Part shown: in pieces, positions 8,880 to 17,218 of the stretch
Position numbering within the stretch: position 1 is the stretch's first letter
Layout of the letters: each line of letters opens with the position of its first letter
NCBI RefSeq assembly: GCF_000382405.1
Contig: NZ_KB908262.1
Coordinates: 1-64,000 of the forward strand
Direction: 5' to 3'
DNA length: 64,000 nt
DNA from: Mycobacterium sp. 141
GTDB lineage: Bacteria > Actinomycetota > Actinomycetes > Mycobacteriales > Mycobacteriaceae
Made by a program: the position numbers and the translations under genes
Notes under the pieces: generated by a model
The model's database searches: none
Seen by the model: only the letters and a program-made list of their open reading frames with translations
Told to the model about the DNA's origin: nothing

Positions 8880-9909
8880 CTACGAGTGCAATGAGGCCCC
8901 GGGTACGACGAGTTCGACGCGGCGAGCGGCCTCGTGGTCGCCGGCGATTTCCGCGGTGACGCTACGCACTTGCTCGTACCCGGTGAGCGCCAAGAAGGTT
9001 GGTGCGCGCCCGTAGGACTTCATGCCGACCACGTACATACCAGGCTCGTCCGGATGTGAGAGTTCCGCGACGCCATGCGGTAGCACGCTTCCGCAGGTAT
9101 GCACGTTCGGGTCGATCTGCGAAGCCAGTCTGATTGGGGCCTGCAATACCAGGTCGAGCGCCAAACGCAGTTCGGACAGGATCGACAGGTTCGGTCGAAA
9201 GCCGTTGAGTGCCAAGACCACATCGGCCGCAGGAAGGGAACATCCGTCCTCCCCGACAAGAACCACCTGCGTGCCGTCGACGTCGACGCGGTCGGTGCGA
9301 AACCCTGTCACCACGCTCAACAGCCCTTCGTCGACCGCGGCGTGAACCCGGGTGCGCAACGCATCTCGCTGGGGGAGAACGGAATCAGCGGGTCCGCCCG
9401 ACGCGCCGCGGCGAAGCGCCCATGTCACCCGTGTCGTCGGCTCGCGGCGCACCGTCTCGACAAGACCGATGAGCGCAGTCATCGCAGAATGCCCACTTCC
9501 GACCACGACGACGTGCCGGCCAGCCCATGACATGAACGATGAACGGCGCGTGTCGGCGGCCCGGCGTCAGCACCCGGTCGTGTCCCTGACGCGAGACACC
9601 GGTCACTCGCTGGACATACCGCACGCGTTCGCCCAGCGGCACCAGATATCCGTCGTGCCATTCGCCGCCGGTCGGATACCCAGATGCCGGTGGGACCCAA
9701 CCCGTGGGAGCCAGCAGTCGTACCGCCGCCTCGTCCACCAATTCGGGCGACGGCGAGAACATGCGTACGTGACCCCACTGCGCTACGGCGGCCCCGGGGC
9801 CGTCGCCGGCTTCGATGACCACGGGCTCCAATCCCTGTTCCAGCAGATGAGCTGCTGCCGCGAGCCCCTGCGGTCCCGCTCCAATCACAACGACAGGCAA
9901 ATCGGTCAT
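8880..9909 (-). pseudogene. FAD/NAD(P)-binding flavoprotein (monooxygenase-like), internally deleted and frameshifted
   Basis: Two minus-strand frames give one protein. The N-terminal frame (from ATG 9909) has the FAD loop VVVIGAGPQGLAAAAHLLEQ, WGHVRMFSPS and a segment ending VTGVSRQGHDRVLTPG. The C-terminal frame (from about 9540) has the NAD(P) loop GRHVVVVGSGHSAMTALIGL, LPAADVVLALNGFRPNLSIL and a C-terminal PGMYVVGMKSYGRAPTFLAL segment. In related proteins several tens of residues lie between the two halves; here they join directly near 9535, with a change of frame. The gene is therefore dead by a small deletion. It has its own upstream TTGAGG repeat (9971-9987) and a GAAGGA ribosome site, so it was once a regulated gene. 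Confidence 0.8.
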
Positions 9910-9970
9910 CGTGCATTCCTTCGATTGAGCGTCAATAGTTTTGACGGTTGCCTCAATGCTTGTGGCTGGT

Positions 9971-9987
9971 CCTCAACGGAACCTCAA
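9971..9987 (-). promoter_or_regulatory. TTGAGG-N5-TTGAGG direct repeat (candidate EmbR-like box 2)
   Basis: Read on the minus strand the site is TTGAGG TTCCG TTGAGG, the same arrangement and spacing as boxes 1 and 3. It lies 61 bases upstream of the flavoprotein start at 9909. A further TTGAGG half-site follows at 9951-9956. The adjoining ACCAGCCACA also appears downstream of box 3 and, with one extra C, of box 1. Confidence 0.6.
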
Positions 9988-10020
9988 TGCAAGCTCGGCG
10001 CAAGTGCGGTCTGTTCGCCG

Positions 10021-10164
10021 TCCGACCGGGTGGCGGCACTGAAGGTACTGCCCGAACATTCCGCCGATGACAAAGGTCTGCGCGAACGGTTCCGGCGGGA
10101 GTGCCAGGCGGTAGCGCAACTGACTGATCCTCACGTGATTCCGATCCACGATTTCGGCGATATA
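10021..10164 (+). pseudogene. Fragment of a PknD-like kinase domain
   Basis: About 48 codons read RVAALKVLPEHSADDKGLRE, then FRRECQAVAQLTDPHVIPIH and DFGDID. They match residues 46-93 of the intact kinase at 2834-4639 with few changes, covering the ATP-binding lysine and alpha-C helix region. There is no start, no glycine loop before it and no catalytic loop after it. The fragment lies directly upstream of a copy of the permease leader (10201 on). It is probably the residue of a duplicated kinase/regulator/leader segment that lost its middle. Confidence 0.85.
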
Positions 10165-10200
10165 GATCAAACTTGCAGGCAACTAGCCCGTTATTCGCCA

Positions 10201-10217
10201 TTGAGGATCCGTTGAGG
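10201..10217 (+). promoter_or_regulatory. TTGAGG-N5-TTGAGG direct repeat (candidate EmbR-like box 3)
   Basis: TTGAGG ATCCG TTGAGG is identical to box 1 over all 17 bases and ends 63 bases before the ATG of the exported protein at 10281. The following 40 bases (including CTTTTTCTC and ACCAGCC) are close to the permease leader, showing that the two promoter regions share an origin. Confidence 0.6.
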
Positions 10218-10280
10218 GTCCCGCTCGATTCTTTTTCTCAACCAGCCACACCAGGTGGCTTACGAGGAAAAGGAACTCCA

Positions 10281-10673
10281 ATGATCAAGACCCGCATCGC
10301 CAGCACCGCAGCAATCTTCACGTTCGGGCTCGCCGCCCTCGGCGGGGCCGTCTTTGCCGCACCGGCCAGCGCCGCGCCCGAGACGACCGTGACCGTGGAT
10401 GGAACGGCTATGAAGGGGACCGCCGGACCGTCCGTCGAAGACGCCGGGCGGGTCGCTAACGAGTTGGAGAGCGCGACCCGGGGTCCGAACGTCACCGGCG
10501 TGTCCGCACCGGGCAGCGCCGCGACCAAGGTCCACGTCCTGTTTCCGCACGACCCCGCGCCGCACAGTGACCACAATGGTCAGGGGCATAAGGGCGGCAA
10601 CGAGACGCGGCCGGAGCCTGGACAGCCTCCGTCATCCATCGGACACACGGACACGGTGCACGGACGAGGTTAG
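10281..10673 (+). CDS. Small exported protein of unknown function
   Basis: ATG 10281 has GGAAAAGGAA upstream and starts a 130-residue product with a classic Sec signal peptide: MIKTRIASTAAIFTFGLAAL, then a GGAVFAAPASA-A cleavage region near residue 33. The mature part is hydrophilic, Gly/Pro/His-rich toward the end, has no cysteines and shows no domain I recognise. Its promoter carries candidate EmbR-like box 3 and a leader copied from, or to, the APC permease. It is therefore a likely target of the kinase/EmbR-like pair. Confidence 0.7.
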   Translation: MIKTRIASTAAIFTFGLAALGGAVFAAPASAAPETTVTVDGTAMKGTAGPSVEDAGRVANELESATRGPNVTGVSAPGSAATKVHVLFPHDPAPHSDHNGQGHKGGNETRPEPGQPPSSIGHTDTVHGRG

Positions 10674-10860
10674 ACGTTCGTGCCTATGGCCTGTAAAGCG
10701 TTTTGGGACCGTCTGCCACACTTTCGCCCCGTCGGGCGCAGTGCACAATGTGGGTGATCCGGCATCTGAAACATGTTGATACGAATCTGAAATCTGTAGA
10801 CGCAGGGATTCGGCTCTTCCTACGACGTGCGCCCGCTCCGCTCGAGTGTCAAGGCAACGG

Positions 10861-11337
10861 CTATTGCGGGAAGGCGTGTGAGATGCGGATTTTCCAAGCA
10901 CCGTCGGGTTGGCGCTGGAAGATGTCGACCCCATCCTCGCGGGTGGTTTCCAGCGTCTTGCCGGTGGTATCGGTGACGGTGAGCGGCCAGATCAGGCGGA
11001 CGGCGGCCAGGTCCCCGTCGACGAGAATCTCGGAAATCTCAGGTTCGGCGTAGGTGTAGCGCCTGGCGGGATCGGCAAACAGGTTCTGCATCTGGTCGCA
11101 GAATGCGCGGTGGTCGCGGTCGCGGCTTTGCGGGTAGGCCAGCACGACGTCATCGGCGAACAGCCCGCACACCGCCGACAGGTGGCGGTCGTTGAAGTCG
11201 TGCGGCCATTGCCGTAGTGCGGCTTCGATGGCCGCCCGGTCGGCGGCGGGATCATGCCGGGGCGCGGCCCGGTTGTCGCAGGCTGTCACCATGGCAACCA
11301 GCATGACCACTGAGACGAGCGCTGTGCGCATCCCCAC
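10861..11337 (-). CDS. Putative lipoprotein with SnoaL/NTF2-like domain
   Basis: The 158-residue product begins with a lipoprotein signal peptide, MGMRTALVSVVMLVAMVTAC, whose last residues form a lipobox with the acylated cysteine at 20. Residues about 33-158 look like an NTF2/SnoaL fold: AAIEAALRQWPHDFNDRHLS, a VCGLFADDVVLAYP segment, and a final GVDIFQRQPDGAWKIRISHA strand pair. Such domains act as small-molecule enzymes or binding modules. ATG at residue 3 is an alternative start. No conserved partner gene is adjacent. Confidence 0.7.
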   Translation of the reverse strand: MGMRTALVSVVMLVAMVTACDNRAAPRHDPAADRAAIEAALRQWPHDFNDRHLSAVCGLFADDVVLAYPQSRDRDHRAFCDQMQNLFADPARRYTYAEPEISEILVDGDLAAVRLIWPLTVTDTTGKTLETTREDGVDIFQRQPDGAWKIRISHAFPQ

Positions 11338-11552
11338 AGGCTAGTACACACTCAAAAGGATAATTGGGGGTTGTGCTGCTCGGCGAGGTTGGTCGCGTTG
11401 AGGCGACGCTCGCAGCTGATGCGGGCGTGGCATAGAACACTGGGATAAACAGTGCCCCAACGGATTTGGTGCGCCACTGGCGGATCGTGGGTGACTGCCG
11501 CACATGGCGATACGGCCTGGGATCGCGGACGACGCTACCGACGGGCCGGATA

Positions 11553-11951
11553 TCACACCAAGTCATTGACGAACATGGGCTGCAAGATGTCCTGCAGGCG
11601 CACGTAGTTCGCGAAGGGCCGATTGTAGATCCTGCAGGTGGGGTAGCACGACGAGCCCGTCACAGCCCGGGGCGCCGCTCTCCATGCCGCCGGTGGAGAA
11701 GTTTTGCAGGATGTATTTCCCGGGGACCGCCGCGGCAAAGCACGGGACCTGCGCCGCCGGGTCGAGTGTCAACTCATCCACGCCAGTCACGCTGGCCAGT
11801 GCCGATCCGGTGCTCTCCGAGAACGTGCCCGGTTCGAGGTTGGCGATGAGCTCGGTGGCAACGCGTTGGCGTGCTCGTCATCTGGAGTGACGGGCGACAG
11901 CAAGTGCGCATCGAGAGCGCACAGATAGAACGGCACCCCTCGAAAAGGCAT
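11553..11951 (-). pseudogene. Frameshifted gene of unknown family
   Basis: Three minus-strand frames connect into one protein-like sequence. From ATG 11951 it reads MPFRGVPFYLCALDAHLLSP. After a one-base shift near 11866 it continues ATELIANLEPGTFSESTGSA, SVTGVDELTLDPAAQVP and PGKYILQNFSTGGMESGAPG. After a second shift near 11650 it ends YNRPFANYVRLQDILQ to a stop at 11553. Composition is clearly coding-like. I do not recognise the family. It starts just after an inverted repeat at 11961-11994. Confidence 0.4.
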
Positions 11952-11960
11952 CAACTGCAA

Positions 11961-11994
11961 CCAGTTTAAATACCTCGGCGACTACTTAAACTGG
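11961..11994. repeat. Inverted repeat CCAGTTTAA-N16-TTAAACTGG
   Basis: Perfect 9-bp arms at 11961-11969 and 11986-11994 lie just upstream of the frameshifted minus-strand gene that starts at 11951. The position suits an operator of that dead gene. Confidence 0.4.
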
Positions 11995-12156
11995 CGCACG
12001 AGCGCGGCGGTGCCGCGCACCGGCGCACCCGAACCGCTCGCCAATGTAGCCACCCACTAATCAACCCGCGGTTCGGATCAGCTAGTACGATCACCGGGCG
12101 TCCGAACGACAGTCCCCGACAGAACCAGGCGATTCACTCAGCCAGGCGTCTGGACA

Positions 12157-12822
12157 CTACGAGGAGGCGGGGAGGTTTTGGCATACCTCGTGGAGTTCGG
12201 AGTGGTAGGTGTCCGAGAGGTGTGTCCGCAAGAGTTCAGCGAATCCGCCGGTATCGTGTGCCTTTATTTTTTCGACCATTGTGTGGTGTTCGGCGATGAT
12301 CGCCTCGCACCGGGTGAGAAGAGTCTCGCCGTAGCTCAAGAGTAGGAAGCGCTGGCGGTCGCCGACCTTGTCGTACAGTTCCAACATCACGCGGTTGTCG
12401 CCCGCTTCGACGAACGCCCGGTGGAATTCGATCGTGAGTTCGATGAAGCCGACAGCATCGCGATCGGCAAGGCTGGCTCGTTGCCGGTGGATTTGGGCGC
12501 TGAGCCGGCTAACCAGCGCATCATGTGCCACGGATGTGGCACGTTGTACCGCAGTGCTTTCGATGATCAGGCGTGCATCGGCGAGGTCCCTGACATCCCG
12601 GGCGCTCAGGCCGCGGACCAACGCTCCGCGCTTGGGATAGACCGTGATCCATCCTTCATCTTGAAGGAGAGCCAGCGCCGTGCGCACGGGTGTTCGGCTC
12701 ACCCCGATCTCTGCTGCTAGCCCGGCTTCTCCGAGCATCGTGCCGGGTTCGTAATTCCCCCGGAGAATGCCGTCGAGTATCGCATCGTAAGCGCGCCGTG
12801 TAGCACTCCCAGTGTCCGCCAT
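12157..12822 (-). CDS. GntR-family transcriptional regulator with FCD domain (paralogue 1)
   Basis: From ATG 12822 the 221-residue protein has a GntR winged helix (residues about 8-70: RAYDAILDGILRG, LAAEIGVSRTPVRTALALLQ, GWITVYPKRGALV). An all-helical FCD effector domain follows (about 80-210), with the metal/ligand positions DADARLIIES-like, EFHRAFVEAGDN and HHTMVEKI. FCD regulators usually respond to carboxylic acids. A close paralogue lies at 30569-31246 and the two share long identical blocks (AAEIGVSRTPVRTALA, GWITVYPKRGALV). An upstream in-frame start (12918) would run through the operator-like site at 12823 and is less likely. Confidence 0.9.
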   Translation of the reverse strand: MADTGSATRRAYDAILDGILRGNYEPGTMLGEAGLAAEIGVSRTPVRTALALLQDEGWITVYPKRGALVRGLSARDVRDLADARLIIESTAVQRATSVAHDALVSRLSAQIHRQRASLADRDAVGFIELTIEFHRAFVEAGDNRVMLELYDKVGDRQRFLLLSYGETLLTRCEAIIAEHHTMVEKIKAHDTGGFAELLRTHLSDTYHSELHEVCQNLPASS

Positions 12823-12940
12823 GGATACATTTTGTCCCCTCAGGCGTACAACGTCCAGTTTTAAAGGGATAAAACGCAAATCACAGCCGACCAATAGGGG
12901 TGAATATCGCGATTCCATTTGTTGGATGCATCTTGTATCC
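12823..12940. promoter_or_regulatory. Two GGATRCA-N3-TGT-type sites in the gntR upstream region
   Basis: GGATGCA-TCT-TGTATCC at 12924-12940 is an almost perfect inverted repeat. GGATACA-TTT-TGTCCCC at 12823-12839, directly before the gntR start, matches the first half exactly and the second half in five of seven bases. They are suited to autoregulation and to control of the divergent exported-protein gene at 12948. Confidence 0.4.
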
Positions 12941-12947
12941 TAGCTTT

Positions 12948-13217
12948 ATGAAGCGAAACGTGATGAGAAGGGGACTAGGTACAACGATCCGGTCGGGCGG
13001 TCGCGATCTAGCGGCGGTGTGGGTTGCGCTGGCCGTCAGCCTCGTGCCATTCCCAGAGGCATCTGCGGTTGGCGCGACACTTGCGGAAACTGGTCCAGAT
13101 CCGGTGTATGACCAGGTGTGCATGAATCTGGCGTTCCGCCATGCGACGCACGGTGTCGGGATGAACGCGCATTCCGCGAAGTGCGCTGCTGCACTGAGTC
13201 CGCCTGACTACAACTGA
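12948..13217 (+). CDS. Small putative secreted protein
   Basis: From ATG 12948 the product is 89 residues: a basic start (MKRNVMRRGLGTTIRSGGRD), one hydrophobic segment (LAAVWVALAVSLVPF) and a likely signal peptidase site near ASAVGA. A short mature part with two cysteines (VYDQVCMNLAFRHATH, SAKCAAALSP) follows. The start lies eight bases after a GGATGCA inverted repeat and divergent from the FCD regulator. There is no clear ribosome site and no family I recognise; the small size makes this tentative. Confidence 0.45.
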   Translation: MKRNVMRRGLGTTIRSGGRDLAAVWVALAVSLVPFPEASAVGATLAETGPDPVYDQVCMNLAFRHATHGVGMNAHSAKCAAALSPPDYN

Positions 13218-13510
13218 CAGGTGGCAAGCGCATCGGGAGCCACCCGGGGTGCTTTCGGCACCGAGCCGTAACGACCAGTGGTCGCGCTGTTCATCTAAAG
13301 ACGCTGCAGTCTAACGCTTTTCAGTGAACCAGCAAGGCGATTGCCCGCATGGAAAGCGGAGTTAATGGCGCTGGGCAAATTCTGTGCCGCCACGCCAGCA
13401 TCCACCCGATCTGGCGACCTGGGCGTTACGCTCCTCGGGACCCCAGCACCTTATGTCTGCGAGGGCCCTTGCTGTTCGCGGCACGTTGGATCATAGCGAT
13501 TGTGAATGAG

Positions 13511-14404
13511 TCAAGCGTGTGTGAGGCTTGTGGTGAGACATTCGATCGCAGCGGCGATCGGTGATTCGGGATGCCACACCGCCTCGTAGAAGATCTCGAC
13601 TTCCTGACCGTCTTCGAATAGGGCTCGATGGACGGTGTCGGAGGACGTGATCTTCGATTTCGGCAGGATGGCTAAGCCCAAACCCAAACCCGCCCACTGT
13701 TCGAGGACGCTGTAGCTGGTGGCGGCACCGGGGTAGGTGTGCAGGTCCAGTCCCTGCGCCTCGAACAACTGTTCAGTGAACTGGCGCAATCCGCAGGTGT
13801 TCGGTACCACGATGAATGGGCCACCGGCTGCCTCGGTGAGTTCAACGGGGGCAGCGTTGGCTTTTTGGCGAGATTCCTTTGGGCTGACAAGGACTACCGG
13901 TTCCGAATCGATGATCCGATGTTCGAAGCGGGGCAACGGTTCTACGGACGGTATCAGGATGACGTCGAGCTCACCGCTGAGCAGCCCCTCGCGCAGTTCG
14001 GTCATGTCTGCCTCGAGCAGCACAAGTTGGCGGGGATGGTCGAGCCCGCACACACCGGCAAAAGCGCGGGCAACCAAGGCTGGGTTGATCAAGGGCGACA
14101 GACCCATCCGGATGCTGTCACGCTCTGGGGTCCGGGTGAGCCGTCGTGCCTCGGAGACGATGGCGTCCAGTTCCCATAGCGCACGTTCGATCAGGGGCAC
14201 GATCTTCTCGCCGAACGCGGTGAGGGTCACCCCGCGGGGCGAGCGGTCGAAAAGCCGTTCGCCCAGCCGCTCTTCGAGTTTGGCGATTCCGTTCGACAAC
14301 GCCGGCTGCGTTACACCGTATGCGCGGGCTGCTGCGCTGAAGGACTTGGTCTCCGAGACCGCCTGAACGTATCGCAGACCCTCTAGGCTGAGGCGCTCTG
14401 TCAT
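13511..14404 (-). CDS. LysR-family transcriptional regulator
   Basis: The 297-residue protein has the N-terminal LysR winged helix (EGLRYVQAVSETKSFSAAAR, YGVTQPALSNGIAKLEERLG, RLFDRSPRGVTLTAFGEKIV). A two-lobed periplasmic-binding-like effector domain starts near residue 90 (IRMGLSPLINPALVA to IAAAIECLTTSL). Length and domain order are normal. Its likely target is unclear: the neighbouring SDR gene on the same strand is decayed, and the intergenic space to the right holds no divergent intact gene. Confidence 0.9.
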   Translation of the reverse strand: MTERLSLEGLRYVQAVSETKSFSAAARAYGVTQPALSNGIAKLEERLGERLFDRSPRGVTLTAFGEKIVPLIERALWELDAIVSEARRLTRTPERDSIRMGLSPLINPALVARAFAGVCGLDHPRQLVLLEADMTELREGLLSGELDVILIPSVEPLPRFEHRIIDSEPVVLVSPKESRQKANAAPVELTEAAGGPFIVVPNTCGLRQFTEQLFEAQGLDLHTYPGAATSYSVLEQWAGLGLGLAILPKSKITSSDTVHRALFEDGQEVEIFYEAVWHPESPIAAAIECLTTSLTHA

Positions 14405-14474
14405 TACCGTAGTTTATCGCGACAGCGACGATGGTTAGACCTTCAGTGCCAGCACCCAGCGCGCGGGGCGGGGG

Positions 14475-14940
14475 TCACACGTTGCCCAGGGTTCCTCCGT
14501 CGACACAGATGGTTGCATCGTTGATGTAGTCGCGTGCGTGCTTGCAAGATAGACAATCGCCGCGGCAATCTCTTCGGGCCGGGCGAAGCGGCCAATGTCA
14601 TTGGGATACCACTCTACTGATGCGCGGTGCTCGATCGCGTCCCAGTCGTGGACCCAACCACGTTGGGCGGCAATCTCTATCGCCATCCGGCGGAAGGGTT
14701 CGGTGAGGATGATGCCGGGGAACGGTGTTCGAGGTCACTCCCCTGCCGGCCAGGTCCCGAGCCAGCGAAGTCGCAAGGTTGTGGCGAGCAGCCAGTGCTG
14801 CGCTGTAGCGCGGTTGGACAGGACCGGGTTGTATCGCGAGCCTGCACTGCGAATGGCGGCGGCGACATCTCTGGTGCGGCTTTCGTTGCGGCCGTGCACA
14901 ATGACCGACGCTCCTTCAGCGGCCAGCATCTGGGCGATCG
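14475..14940 (-). pseudogene. Short-chain dehydrogenase/reductase remnant with deletion and frameshifts
   Basis: Minus-strand pieces of an SDR are visible. One is an N-terminal piece with AQMLAAEGASVIVHGRNESR. Next is a middle piece resembling the post-catalytic helix (ATAQHWLLATTLRL). A C-terminal piece reads EWYPNDIGRFARPEEIAAAI and VYLAS. Then, in another frame, comes the typical ending HARDYINDATICVDGGTLGN before a stop at 14475. The segment carrying the catalytic Tyr-x-x-x-Lys is missing and the frame changes at least twice. The parent gene probably encoded an NAD(P)-dependent oxidoreductase of about 260 residues. Confidence 0.75.
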
Positions 14941-14970
14941 CACCCCGTCAACCGGTTGCGTGGGTCGGTA

Positions 14971-16359
14971 CTAGACGCGGACCGCTGCTGCCGGGACGCC
15001 GGTTGCGTGACTGGCCGTCAACGCATTCGACAACCGCTGCATGTAGGCCTCGGTCAGCGGGGTGGGGCGCAACGCATACCGTTCATTGAGTAGCGATCTC
15101 CACAGATCGGTCAGGGAGGCGCGTTCGGCGGCGACGAGCACCGTTTGCGCCAGGATGTCTCGCTGCGCGTGGGAGGCGCCGATCCGGATGACCCGGTAGC
15201 GGACAGGAAGAAGCCTGTCCACCGCCACCGCGTAATTGCCCTCGGCGAATGCGAGTGCGCCGTCGATGAGACGCCTGCCGATACTCACGGTGATGTCATG
15301 GTTGTCGCCGACGCCCTCGCGTTCAAATCGGTCCAGTGAGTCGCGCACCCGTGCGAGGTCGCCGGCACTCCCTCCCCGGGCGACGCTGATGGCCAGGTGA
15401 AGGTCGTTGAACGCCAACACATGATCGTCAACCCGGGCCATCCAGGCCCGACTCAACTGCGCCCACCGGTCTCCGACGGAAGCACCCGCCAACTCCACCC
15501 GCCACAACATCGCCGTGCCGTCGATCATGGCCAGAAGGTCGTTCTGGGCGACCAACGGTTGCACAAATTTGTCGTAACCGGCCAGCGCCTCATCGAATCG
15601 GCTGTTCTCGATGAGATAGAGCGCCAGGTGCCATCCGTTGTGGACGGCAAGATTGTGCGATCTGCTCCACCCCGGCTGGGCACCTTTGAGGAAATCAATA
15701 CCCTCTTCGTGGCGGCATTCGTCCTCCAACACGTGAGCCAGTGCATGGACGGCCCAGCCGTCTTCGGGGTCGAGTGCGATCGCGCCGCGTGCCATGTCTT
15801 CGGCGCGGCGCAGGTCGCCGGCTTCTTCGAGCCCGAACGCATATTGGCCCAAGATCCGACCGTAGAAAGCATCCGAAGAGCTCCAGAACGGCAGCGTCCG
15901 CGCTACCGAATCGCGAATCTTCTGAGACTCACCCAGATACAGGTACGCCTCCTGAGCGAATCGGCCGGCCAGCGCGTCACGGGGATTTTCGAGCAGAATC
16001 GATTCCCAGATGTCGGTGGCCTTGTGCATCTTCCCCGCAGACAGTGCGCGTGCGGCTTCCAGATGCATGCGCTCACGTACTGTCGCCGCTTGCGCAGTCA
16101 CCTCGGCGGCCGAGATCGCCTCAGTCACTTGACTGTTGATTCCCGGGTTCCCGCCGAGCATCAGCATGCTGGCGGCCATACTGTTGCCGAGAGAGAAGCC
16201 GGGGTCAGCTGACGCTGCGTCACGCAGTGCCTGCGCGGGTGCGCCCCGCCAACTGCAGTAATCGACGATGACCGTGTCGAGGACCTGCACGCTGGATGCC
16301 GAGCCGGTCACGTCAAGTCCGTGCGCATCACGTAACAGCTGAATCACCTTTCCATTCAA
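14971..16359 (-). CDS. Tetratricopeptide-repeat protein, TTC38-like
   Basis: The 462-residue product resembles the TTC38 family (bacterial homologues of human tetratricopeptide repeat protein 38). It shows VIVDYCSWRGAPAQALRDAA and GFSLGNSMAASMLML near the N-terminus. Helical repeats follow (ARALSAGKMHKATDIWESIL, LDPEDGWAVHALAHVLEDEC, GWHLALYLIENSRFDEALAG). There is no signal peptide or membrane span, so it is probably cytosolic; biochemical function is unknown. The annotated start is TTG at 16359, with no obvious better choice. It lies downstream of an intergenic region with an inverted repeat at 16555. Confidence 0.8.
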   Translation of the reverse strand: MNGKVIQLLRDAHGLDVTGSASSVQVLDTVIVDYCSWRGAPAQALRDAASADPGFSLGNSMAASMLMLGGNPGINSQVTEAISAAEVTAQAATVRERMHLEAARALSAGKMHKATDIWESILLENPRDALAGRFAQEAYLYLGESQKIRDSVARTLPFWSSSDAFYGRILGQYAFGLEEAGDLRRAEDMARGAIALDPEDGWAVHALAHVLEDECRHEEGIDFLKGAQPGWSRSHNLAVHNGWHLALYLIENSRFDEALAGYDKFVQPLVAQNDLLAMIDGTAMLWRVELAGASVGDRWAQLSRAWMARVDDHVLAFNDLHLAISVARGGSAGDLARVRDSLDRFEREGVGDNHDITVSIGRRLIDGALAFAEGNYAVAVDRLLPVRYRVIRIGASHAQRDILAQTVLVAAERASLTDLWRSLLNERYALRPTPLTEAYMQRLSNALTASHATGVPAAAVRV

Positions 16360-16554
16360 CGAGTGTCACCACCAGGATTTGTTTCGATTGAAGGCGGGTC
16401 GACATTGCAGCGGCCGCAGCGTTGGTCGCCTGTGGCGGGCAGTTGGCTCCCGCGGCCGAGTCGCTCGACGGTTTGCCCGCGCCGAACCGATATCGGCGGT
16501 GCTGCCTCTACGACGATGAGCGTCGCACATCGGTCGCGGAGTCCGCAACGAAGT

Positions 16555-16573
16555 CCATAACTCCTCGTTATGG
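16555..16573. repeat. Inverted repeat CCATAAC-N5-GTTATGG in the 16.36-16.68 kb intergenic region
   Basis: Perfect 7-bp arms with a 5-base spacer lie in the otherwise featureless stretch 16360-16684, between the divergent TTC38-like and DinB-like genes. A regulator binding site is possible. I see no gene in this stretch. Confidence 0.35.
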
Positions 16574-16684
16574 TGCGATATTCAAATCGCCTCTACTGCA
16601 GGTATTCGACACCGCTCTACGGTGGTCTTGGCAATGAGAGGGCCGACGGTAGCCCTCGGTAGACGCGAAGAGGATGTGAAGGCA

Positions 16685-17218
16685 ATGGTCGCGGTCGCCG
16701 ACTTGCTGCGTGAATACGACCGCGCCCGTGCGTATACCGACGACCTGTGGCGCGATCTGTCCGCCGACGAGGTGATTTGGCGGCCACATGAGAATTCGAG
16801 TGCGATCGGCTGGCATCTTGGGCATCAAGCGCATGTGGCGCACTTCATGGTGCGCAACCTGACCGCCGCGGAACCCTCGCCTGACCCCGAACTGGACGCG
16901 GTGATGGATTCCGCTCAGCCGGAACAGTTTCGGGGCGCCCTACCAGCGGTTGAGAGGATAGCGCGGTTTCGCAGTGCGGTGGCCGCGCGGGTTCATGCCC
17001 GTATGGAGGACATCGCTGCTAGACGCGTGAAATCCCCGGATCAGATGACCATCGTTGCGACACACTTGATGACTGCATTGATCAACCACGAATACCAACA
17101 CGATCAATGGATCGGAGAGGTCCGGACGCAAGCGTTGGGCCAGGAGCTTCCTCCAGATCCGGATACAGACAGTGTCACCCGCGTCGACGGCTACCTTGTC
17201 TTGGCACCGCCGATCTGA
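16685..17218 (+). CDS. DinB-superfamily protein
   Basis: From ATG 16685 (AGAGG 11 bases upstream) the 177-residue protein has the DinB-like four-helix layout. VADLLREYDRARAYTDDLWR is followed by IGWHLGHQAHVAHFM, carrying the first histidine, and near the C-terminus HLMTALINHEYQHDQWIGEV, carrying the HExxH-like pair. Those histidines usually bind a divalent metal in this superfamily, which includes mycothiol- and bacillithiol-dependent transferases. A mycothiol-linked role is plausible in a mycobacterium but is inference. Longer starts at 16622 or 16676 cannot be excluded. Confidence 0.75.
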   Translation: MVAVADLLREYDRARAYTDDLWRDLSADEVIWRPHENSSAIGWHLGHQAHVAHFMVRNLTAAEPSPDPELDAVMDSAQPEQFRGALPAVERIARFRSAVAARVHARMEDIAARRVKSPDQMTIVATHLMTALINHEYQHDQWIGEVRTQALGQELPPDPDTDSVTRVDGYLVLAPPI

